Source: an uncultured Rhodothermaceae bacterium (GTDB taxonomy: Bacteria > Bacteroidota > Rhodothermia > Rhodothermales > Salinibacteraceae). Taken from it: DNA of 64,000 bases. Of the stretch, positions 56,975 through 64,000 are shown one piece after another (positions within the stretch are counted from its first letter, which is position 1; each line of letters opens with the position of its first letter). The stretch lies in NCBI GenBank assembly GCA_913056335.1, contig CAJXLX010000001.1, forward strand, positions 1 through 64,000, written 5' to 3'. Under the pieces are notes generated by a model that had not been told where the DNA came from, ran no database searches, and saw only the letters and a list, made by a program, of their open reading frames with translations. The translations under genes and the position numbers were made by a program.

Positions 56975-58666
56975 ATGACTCGTTTGATAACATCCCTCTA
57001 TGCCGCGTTCAGTGCTGTTTTTCTGCTGGGTCTGCTGGCAGGGCCGCGTGTGGCGGCGGCGCAAGCCGACTTGGTCGTACACAACGCGACTATCTACACG
57101 ATGACATCAGCACAGCCCACCGCCGAAGCGATGGCCATTCAGGGCGAACGCATTCTCATGGTGGGCACCACCGACCAGGTCCGCAACGCCTACCCCGAAG
57201 CAGCTACGTTGGATGCTGAAGGCCGCGCCATTGTGCCGGGTCTGATTGACGCGCACGGCCACCTCATGGGGCTGGCGGAAACCTTCGTGCAGGCCGATCT
57301 GGTGGGCGCCGAATCGGTCGGCGACGTGGTGGAGCGGCTGGAGGCATTTGCCGAGGACCTGCCCGACAATGCCTGGCTCGAAGGCCGGGGCTGGGACCAG
57401 AACGAGTGGCCGGGTGAGGGCGACTTTCCCACCCGCCAGGACCTGGACGAAGCGTTTCCCGATCGGCCCGTCTACCTGGTCCGCGTTGACGGGCACGCGG
57501 CATGGGTCAACACCGCAGCGCTCAACGCTGTGGGGATGGATACGATTGCCGAGATGGAGGACCCCGAAGGCGGCACGATCCGCCGCGATGAAGGCGGCCA
57601 ACCCACCGGCATCCTGATTGATGCCGCCATGGAGATTGTAAGCTCCGATATCCCCGAACCCACCAATGCTCAGCTCGATGGCGCGCTCGAAGAAGCGCTT
57701 GCCACCACCGCTCGCCTGGGCCTGACGGGCGTGCACGACGCTGGAGCGAGCCGCGCCGACATCGAGCGGTTCCAGCGGTTCATCGACACCGACCGCTTTC
57801 CGCTGCGCCTGTATGCCATGGTGGGCGGACGCGGCGATACGTTCGACTACTTCTGCGAAAATGGCTTGATGCACGACTACAAAGGCCGCCTGAGCGTGCG
57901 CAGCGTGAAGTTCTACATGGATGGCGCACTTGGAAGCCGGGGCGCCGCGCTGCTTGAGGATTACCACGACGATCCCGGCAACCGGGGCCTGCTCATGCGC
58001 TCCCCCGAGGGGCTACAGGAGGATGTAGAGGCGGCGCTGGCCTGCGGATACCAGGTCAATACGCACGCCATTGGCGACCGTGGTAACCACGAAGTGCTTG
58101 ACGCCTACGCCAATGCACAGTCCGAACAGGGCACGGGGCCGGGGCGCCACCGCATTGAGCACGCGCAGGTCCTAACATGGTCGGACATGAACCGCCTGTC
58201 CGAGCTCGACATCATTGCGTCGATGCAACCGAAGCACGCCACCAGCGACAAGGGCTGGGCCGCAGATCGCCTGGGCGAGGACCGCGTGCAGGGCGCCTAC
58301 GCCTGGCAGTCGCTCAAGGAGCGCGGCGTGCCGTTGGCCTTCGGCTCCGACTTTCCCGTTGAGCCGGTCGACCCAATTCAGGGGTTCCACGCCGCCGTAA
58401 CGCGCCAGGATGCCGACAACGAACCGGCAGGCGGATGGCAGCCGCTGGAACGCATGGCGCGCTTTCAGGCGTTGCGCGGCTTTACGCATGGTGCAGCGTA
58501 CGCGGCCTTCCAGGAAAACAACCGCGGCCAGCTGGCTCCTGGCTACTATGCAGACTTCGTTATTCTGTCTGACGACATTATGCAGATGCCGGCAACGGAG
58601 ATGCTGAACGCAGAGGTCGTTGCCACCTATCTGGGCGGCACGCCCGTCTACGAGCGCGAGGAGTAA
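56975..58666 (+). CDS. Secreted amidohydrolase family protein
   Basis: Signal peptide; IVPGLIDAHGHLMGLAETF, VNTHAIGDRGNHEVLDAY, PLAFGSDFPVEPVDPI. Confidence 0.9.
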   Translation: MTRLITSLYAAFSAVFLLGLLAGPRVAAAQADLVVHNATIYTMTSAQPTAEAMAIQGERILMVGTTDQVRNAYPEAATLDAEGRAIVPGLIDAHGHLMGLAETFVQADLVGAESVGDVVERLEAFAEDLPDNAWLEGRGWDQNEWPGEGDFPTRQDLDEAFPDRPVYLVRVDGHAAWVNTAALNAVGMDTIAEMEDPEGGTIRRDEGGQPTGILIDAAMEIVSSDIPEPTNAQLDGALEEALATTARLGLTGVHDAGASRADIERFQRFIDTDRFPLRLYAMVGGRGDTFDYFCENGLMHDYKGRLSVRSVKFYMDGALGSRGAALLEDYHDDPGNRGLLMRSPEGLQEDVEAALACGYQVNTHAIGDRGNHEVLDAYANAQSEQGTGPGRHRIEHAQVLTWSDMNRLSELDIIASMQPKHATSDKGWAADRLGEDRVQGAYAWQSLKERGVPLAFGSDFPVEPVDPIQGFHAAVTRQDADNEPAGGWQPLERMARFQALRGFTHGAAYAAFQENNRGQLAPGYYADFVILSDDIMQMPATEMLNAEVVATYLGGTPVYEREE

Positions 58667-58699
58667 CTCCAGTAGCCCCAACTCTCACAGTACAACATC

Positions 58700-58741
58700 A
58701 AAAGCCGCCCGGCAGGAGTTGTCTCCACCGGGCGGCTTTTT
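58700..58741 (+). terminator. Rho-independent terminator
   Basis: AAAAGCCGCCCGG...CCGGGCGGCTTTTT just after the amidohydrolase gene. Confidence 0.8.
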
Positions 58742-58820
58742 GGTATGTCTCTTATTGTTGGGCAGGTGCGCTACGCACGAACGGCGCGTGCGAGCAGCAC
58801 AGTCCGTAATGCCCGTACGG

Positions 58821-59714
58821 TTATTCGCACTCGTTTTCGAGATAGTGCTGCGCACGGGCTCGGTAGTCGCCATACGCGGCATCTTCGAAGGTCATGCAGG
58901 CCGCTTCCGTATCACCGCTCTGAAACTGCGACTCCGCAATCACAAAGTGGTACCGTGCCGCATCCGACCGGCTGCCGCTGTGCAAATCGAGCCCCTGGCG
59001 GGCATTTTCGATTGCGCCTTGGTAGTCGCTACTTTCGAACAGGGCTACGGCGCGGTAGAAGTAGGAGCGATCGCTTGGGTCTACGTACTCTTCGAGCGTG
59101 TCGAGCGCTTCGAGCGCCGCTTCGATATCGCTCGACGTGACGTTGTCTTTGCTGAGCGAGGCGGATGCACGAGCCACGTACTCATCACGAACCCGATCAG
59201 TGGCAAGACTCACTGTGCGCTGGTCGCCGGTTTCCTCGCCAGTGCGGATGGCGTCTTGCATATGCTGCATGGCCTCCTCCTCATTCTCAAGACGCAGCTG
59301 CGCCACGCCCATGCCATAGTAGAAGTAAGCATCATCGGGGGCATACTCGACGCCGGTCTCAAAGTGCATGAGCGCGTCCTCATAGTTTTCATTTTCGAGC
59401 GCATTGTTGCCCCAATTCTTCGCCATGCGCGTCAGGTTATCCTGAATCTGGCGACGGGCATTTTCTTGCTCTTCCTGCTCCGCCAGTTGGATAGCTTCAG
59501 ACAGGTTGTTGTAAGCCACCTCGTGGTTCCCTTGCTGGCCGGCCTGCATGCCCTGTCGGTATGACTGCTCCAACTGCTGCATTGCGTTGTCGCCGCCTTC
59601 GCTCTGCGCAAGCGACGGAAGGGCCGTAAATGCGGCCATCATGAGGAACGCAAGGCTGGCAACCGACAGGCTGCGCAGCGCACTACGGTATGAAAAAGAA
59701 ACGGAAGTAGCCAT
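58821..59714 (-). CDS. Exported TPR protein
   Basis: Signal peptide; repeated TPRs such as NNALENENYEDALMHFETGVEYAPDDAYFYYGMGVAQL. Confidence 0.75.
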   Translation of the reverse strand: MATSVSFSYRSALRSLSVASLAFLMMAAFTALPSLAQSEGGDNAMQQLEQSYRQGMQAGQQGNHEVAYNNLSEAIQLAEQEEQENARRQIQDNLTRMAKNWGNNALENENYEDALMHFETGVEYAPDDAYFYYGMGVAQLRLENEEEAMQHMQDAIRTGEETGDQRTVSLATDRVRDEYVARASASLSKDNVTSSDIEAALEALDTLEEYVDPSDRSYFYRAVALFESSDYQGAIENARQGLDLHSGSRSDAARYHFVIAESQFQSGDTEAACMTFEDAAYGDYRARAQHYLENECE

Positions 59715-59849
59715 GGATAGAAGAGTTCGTGGGAAAAATACGATCGCGGAGTTTTTCGGCGTCAACCGAACGTTCATAGGACGATGGATCTTTTGATGTT
59801 TCATATAGAACGCCGAACAACAGCGCATGCTTCCAGCAGGTGCAAATTG

Positions 59850-60536
59850 TTACTGTTGTTCACGCTGTACCTGTTGGCGATATTCCTCGCTGGCATAGAT
59901 GGCAACTTCAACGCGCCGGTTCTGCTGGCGTCCGGCTTCGGTCTCGTTGGAGGCTACAGGCTCATCCTCACCTCGTCCCAGTGCGGTAATGCGGCTGGGC
60001 TGCACGCCCTGGCGGGCCAAGTACTGGTAGGCGGCGTCGGCCCGGCGCTCCGACAGGTCCTGGTTGTACGAGGCGCTGCCTTGCGAATCAGTATGGCCTA
60101 CAACCATGAGCTCAGTCTCTTCGAAGTCGCGTACACTGGCGGAAAGGTCGTCAAGGTTGCGTCGTGCCGCTGGGCGCAGCTCCGACGAGTCAAAATCAAA
60201 CAGAATCCCCGAGTCAAACGTCACCTTAATGCCTTCGCCGACGCGTTCCACCTCGGCGTCTTCAAGCTCTTCGTCAAGTTCCTCGGCCTGCCGGTCCATG
60301 CGTTGCCCAATAATGGCACCAGCCGCCCCCCCGATGACCGCGCCCAAAATAGCTCCTTCGGCTGTGCCGCCCGCTGCGCGTCCAATAGCCGCCCCGGCGG
60401 CGCCCCCTGCTCCGCTCCCAATGAGCGCCCCCTGCTCCGTATTACTGAGCGATTCGCAGCCCGTCCAAATAAGCGGGCCAGCAAGAAGCAAGAGCGCAAC
60501 AAGCGCAATGGAAGACGCGCGGGCAGTGCGGCGCAT
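59850..60536 (-). CDS. OmpA family lipoprotein with glycine-zipper domain
   Basis: Lipobox LIWTGC, glycine zipper, ILFDFDSSELRPAARRNLDDL...VVGHTDSQGSASYNQDLSERRADAAYQYL. Confidence 0.9.
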   Translation of the reverse strand: MRRTARASSIALVALLLLAGPLIWTGCESLSNTEQGALIGSGAGGAAGAAIGRAAGGTAEGAILGAVIGGAAGAIIGQRMDRQAEELDEELEDAEVERVGEGIKVTFDSGILFDFDSSELRPAARRNLDDLSASVRDFEETELMVVGHTDSQGSASYNQDLSERRADAAYQYLARQGVQPSRITALGRGEDEPVASNETEAGRQQNRRVEVAIYASEEYRQQVQREQQ

Positions 60537-61015
60537 AAGCAGAGGTAAAACAAGTCAGCAAATGAGTGAACCGTGGGGCAGAACACAGGCACAGGAACGG
60601 CTCGTGGTGAGCCGGTGCAGCGCTCCTGTCTGTATGACGCATACCTGATGACGCATACCTGCTTGTCGCAACTACACGGGCACAGGTTCACTACAACCCA
60701 CGTGCCAAGCCGTTCACTGGCAGGTTACAGACTGCAACTAAGCGATGTGGACGCCGTACCGTCCACTCCATATCGAATCCGACGTACACAATACTGTACA
60801 ACACAGCAACGTACGCTGCCCCGCACAGGCAAGCCCTCGCCCCAAAGCATTCCTGACGGGGTTTGATCAGATTTTATCGGTAGTTCTGCTCTGGTTTGGG
60901 CTATTATGGCGGATGCGGATGGCTCCGCCTCGTTGCGGAGGGCTATCGTGTAGCGGACGCTGGTTCATCCGTGCGGATTCTTCTCGTTTTCTGTAGACTG
61001 TTCTCTGGTACTGCT

Positions 61016-62023
61016 ATGAAGCTCATTATTCCAATGGCAGGGCGCGGCACGCGCGTGCGCCCTCACTCTCACGTAACACCGAAGCCGCTGCTTTCGGTGC
61101 GCGGCACCTCTATCGTCGAGCGCATCGTCGACACGTTCTCCGAAGCCATCGAGGCCAATATCGACACGGGCGTATTCGTGCTCGGGCCCGACTTTGGCCA
61201 GGGCGTGCGCGACGACCTGACAGCAATCTGCGAGCGCAACGATATGGAGGCGCAGTTCGCGGTGCAAGAGGAAGCCCTGGGCACCGCCCACGCTGTAGGG
61301 GCAGCCGCCGATTATCTCAGCGGCAGCGGCATTGTCGTTTTTGCCGACACGCTCTTTGGCATGAGCGAAACTGTCTCGCTCGAAGGGGCCGACGTAACCA
61401 TGTGGGTACGCGAGGTCGACGACCCCAGCCGCTTTGGCGTAGCCGTGCGCGAGGGCGAGCAGGTCGTGCGCCTCGTCGAGAAGCCCGACGAGCCCATCTC
61501 GAACGAGGCGATCATCGGCATCTACCATGTGGATGACCTGGCGTGGCTACATCAGGAAATCAAGTATCTGATTAAGAACAACATCCGCGGCAAGGGCGGC
61601 GAGTACCAGCTCACCGATGCCTTCGACCGGATGCTGCAAGACGGCGCCGTGTTCAAAACCGCCTCGGTCGATGCGTGGATGGACTGCGGTACCATTCCGT
61701 CGCTGCTCAACACCACGCGGCGCATGCTCGAACGCGAGTCCGACGCTAACCGCCAGGGCACCGTCACCAACAGTATCATCCACGAACCGGTGTATATCGG
61801 GCCGGATGCGGAAGTCAAAAACGCCGTTGTGGGACCGAACGTCTCTATCGAGCGGGGCGCAACGGTTGACGGCAGTGTAGTGCGCGATAGCATCGTGTTT
61901 GCTGAGGGCACGGTATCCAATGCGGTGCTTAAAGACACGCTCGTTGGTCAGCATGCCACGGTGGATCCGGGGGCTACGGTGCTCAACGTAGGCGATCACA
62001 GCTACGTAGGCCCGCGGTCATAG
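61016..62023 (+). CDS. NDP-sugar nucleotidyltransferase family protein
   Basis: MKLIIPMAGRGTRVRPHSHVTPKPLLSVRGTSIVERIV; C-terminal left-handed beta-helix-like repeats. Confidence 0.88.
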   Translation: MKLIIPMAGRGTRVRPHSHVTPKPLLSVRGTSIVERIVDTFSEAIEANIDTGVFVLGPDFGQGVRDDLTAICERNDMEAQFAVQEEALGTAHAVGAAADYLSGSGIVVFADTLFGMSETVSLEGADVTMWVREVDDPSRFGVAVREGEQVVRLVEKPDEPISNEAIIGIYHVDDLAWLHQEIKYLIKNNIRGKGGEYQLTDAFDRMLQDGAVFKTASVDAWMDCGTIPSLLNTTRRMLERESDANRQGTVTNSIIHEPVYIGPDAEVKNAVVGPNVSIERGATVDGSVVRDSIVFAEGTVSNAVLKDTLVGQHATVDPGATVLNVGDHSYVGPRS

Positions 62024-62211
62024 CACGGCTCCGCACGTTTCGTACTGCGGAATCGCCATACCATGCGCATCATGAACCTGTAAATTAGCCGTCGAACTGG
62101 GCGCGGCATGGAGCCTGCCACGCCTCCTCTCGTTGAGCACACGCGGTCGATGCCAGAACGCTCTGCGCATCGACCGTCGCTCGTTTGTGCCATGCTGACA
62201 CGCTGTGTAGG

Positions 62212-64000
62212 ATGCATACGTATCCCGATTCCATCGAAGACAAACTCGGCTTCACCCTGGTGCGCCGCCGCCTGGGGCAGCTCGTAAAAGGGCCGCTGGG
62301 TGAAGAGCGCCTTGAGGGCATGCGCCCGGCCCGCTCGCGCGAGTGGCTCGAAGCGGAGCTGCAGCGCGTGCACGAGGCCCAAGAGGCGCTGCGCTACGAC
62401 CGCGGCATCCCGCTACAGCACGTGCACGATGTGCGCGGCGTACTGCGCAACGCCCGTCCTGAAGATGCTTACGTGTCTGCCGATGCGCTACACGCGGTCC
62501 GCCAGATTCTGGTGACGGGTCAGCGCCTGTCGCGCTACTTTGCAGATCGCAAGCACGACTACCCGTCGCTGCAGCGCAGCACGCGCCGCATCGAGCCGCT
62601 CAGCGACCTGGAGGCGCACCTCGGCGCCATCATCGACGACGACGGCTCAATCCGCGACGATGCCTCCGACGCGCTGCAGCGCATCCGTCGCCAGATTCGG
62701 GAGCGGCAGAGTGCGCTACGCACGACGCTGAACCGTGAGCTGCGCAAGGCTGTGAGCAAGGGCTATGCGACCGAAGACCAGCCTACGCTGCGTGCCGGGC
62801 GCATGGTTATTCCCATTCGGGCCGAAGCAAAGCGCAAGGTAGATGGCTTCATCCACGACACCTCGGCCACGGGGCAGACGGTGTACATTGAGCCGGCGGC
62901 GTGCCTCCAGCTGAATAACGAGGTGAGCGAGCTCAAGGCCGATGAGCGGAACGAGGTTGAGCGCATTCTGCGCGCGGCCACATCGCGCGTGCGGAAACAC
63001 ATTGCATCCATTGAAACTAATTTGGAGGTGCTCGGGCAGTTCGATCTGCTGCAGGCCAAGGCCCGTATGGCGAACGAGATCGAGGCCCATGTGCCCAATC
63101 TGAACGACGAGGGCCACGTGAAGCTCGAAGATGCCCGCAATGCCGCGCTGGTGCTGCACCGGCTTCACGGCGACTCGCCCGACTCGGATGAGCCGGTGGT
63201 GCCGCTTTCGCTGGAGCTGGGGCGCGACTTTACAACGCTCGTGATTACCGGGCCGAACGCGGGCGGCAAGACGGTGGCTATGAAAACCGTGGGCCTCTGC
63301 TCGCTCATGACGGCGTATGGGCTGCCCATCCCCGCCGCGCCGCACAGCACGGTGCCGCTCTGGTCGAAAATTATCGTCGATATTGGCGACGAGCAGTCGA
63401 TCGAAGACGACCTCTCCACGTTTAGCTCGCATGTGGCCAACCTGCGCCACATGATGCGGCAGGCCACGCCCAACACGCTGGTGCTGATTGATGAGGCCGG
63501 TACCGGTACTGACCCCGAAGCGGGCGGCGCGCTGGCACAGGCGCTGCTGGAGCGCCTCACCAAAACCGGCGTGCGCACGATGGCCACCACGCACCACGGC
63601 GCGCTCAAGGCCTATGCCTACGAAGCCGATGGCGTGGAAAACGGGTCGATGGTGTTCGACCAAGAGACGCTGGCGCCTACGTATCAGTATCAGCAGGGCG
63701 TGCCGGGGTCGTCGTATGCGTTTGAGATTGCGGAGCGCATGGGGCTGGATACGGGGCTGCTCGACCGGGCGCGCACCCTGGCAGGCGAGCAGATGTCAGC
63801 GCTGGAGGACCTGGTGAAGACGTTCGAGACGCGCACGCAGAAGCTGGAAAAACAGGTGCGCGAGGCTGAAGAAGCCAAGCGGCGGGCACAGTCGGAGCGC
63901 GAGCGGATGCAGCAGAAGCGTACCTCGATCGAGAAAGAGCGCGAGGAGTACCGGCAGCAGGCGCTGGAGGAGGCCGAGCGCATCGTGAATGAGGCGAATG
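62212..64000 (+). CDS. mutS2: Endonuclease MutS2, C-terminus beyond the right edge
   Basis: Open frame to the window end, absent from the ORF track: MHTYPDSIEDKLGFTLVRRRL...TLVITGPNAGGKTVAMKTVGLCSLM...STFSSHVANLRHMM...LVLIDEAGTGTDPEAGGALAQALLE. Confidence 0.93.
   Translation, partial: MHTYPDSIEDKLGFTLVRRRLGQLVKGPLGEERLEGMRPARSREWLEAELQRVHEAQEALRYDRGIPLQHVHDVRGVLRNARPEDAYVSADALHAVRQILVTGQRLSRYFADRKHDYPSLQRSTRRIEPLSDLEAHLGAIIDDDGSIRDDASDALQRIRRQIRERQSALRTTLNRELRKAVSKGYATEDQPTLRAGRMVIPIRAEAKRKVDGFIHDTSATGQTVYIEPAACLQLNNEVSELKADERNEVERILRAATSRVRKHIASIETNLEVLGQFDLLQAKARMANEIEAHVPNLNDEGHVKLEDARNAALVLHRLHGDSPDSDEPVVPLSLELGRDFTTLVITGPNAGGKTVAMKTVGLCSLMTAYGLPIPAAPHSTVPLWSKIIVDIGDEQSIEDDLSTFSSHVANLRHMMRQATPNTLVLIDEAGTGTDPEAGGALAQALLERLTKTGVRTMATTHHGALKAYAYEADGVENGSMVFDQETLAPTYQYQQGVPGSSYAFEIAERMGLDTGLLDRARTLAGEQMSALEDLVKTFETRTQKLEKQVREAEEAKRRAQSERERMQQKRTSIEKEREEYRQQALEEAERIVNEAN

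Noticed and set aside
1-64000. CRISPR arrays, tRNA or rRNA genes
   Set aside because: No regularly spaced direct repeats, cloverleaf-like segments or rRNA-like sequence recognised by eye; a tRNAscan/Infernal run would be decisive.

Overview
Most of this window (about 1.49-64 kb) reads as chromosomal sequence of a halophilic Salinibacter/Rhodothermales-like bacterium (Bacteroidota supergroup; T9SS sorting domain, proteins typical of the group). The first ~1.47 kb looks different: a haloarchaeal-virus-like prohead protease open at the left edge, plus a two-gene ribbon-helix-helix operon. It abuts a TrkA gene lacking its N-terminal half, so it is either a provirus boundary or an assembly chimera. 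Recognisable modules: TrkA(partial)/TrkH; a CusA-CusC-CusB copper/silver efflux operon ending in a truncated CopB-type ATPase; lgt, tdk, a BatD/TPR cluster and rsfS; an arsenic locus (arsA, an arsM-arsD fusion, arsR-arsC) split by ppk2, a lipoprotein, an MmeI-like restriction-modification gene with an in-frame amber stop, and a repeat-rich island; rnc; an M14 peptidase; an Nramp transporter; a frameshifted T9SS beta-helix protein; a lasso-like RiPP cluster (leader-motif peptide, HprK-like kinase, PqqD/B1, B2 protease, nucleotidyltransferase) with no visible lasso cyclase; a CNT nucleoside transporter; an ABC exporter; NfeD plus two SPFH proteins; gcvP; an amidohydrolase; OmpA/TPR proteins; a sugar nucleotidyltransferase; and mutS2 running off the right edge. 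The most notable signals are the cyclase-less lasso-like cluster, the arsM-arsD fusion with a matched operator at identical spacing upstream of arsR, a 117-bp MITE-like insertion with an 8-bp duplication, and the left-edge junction. No search or computation was run; all calls come from reading the sequence.
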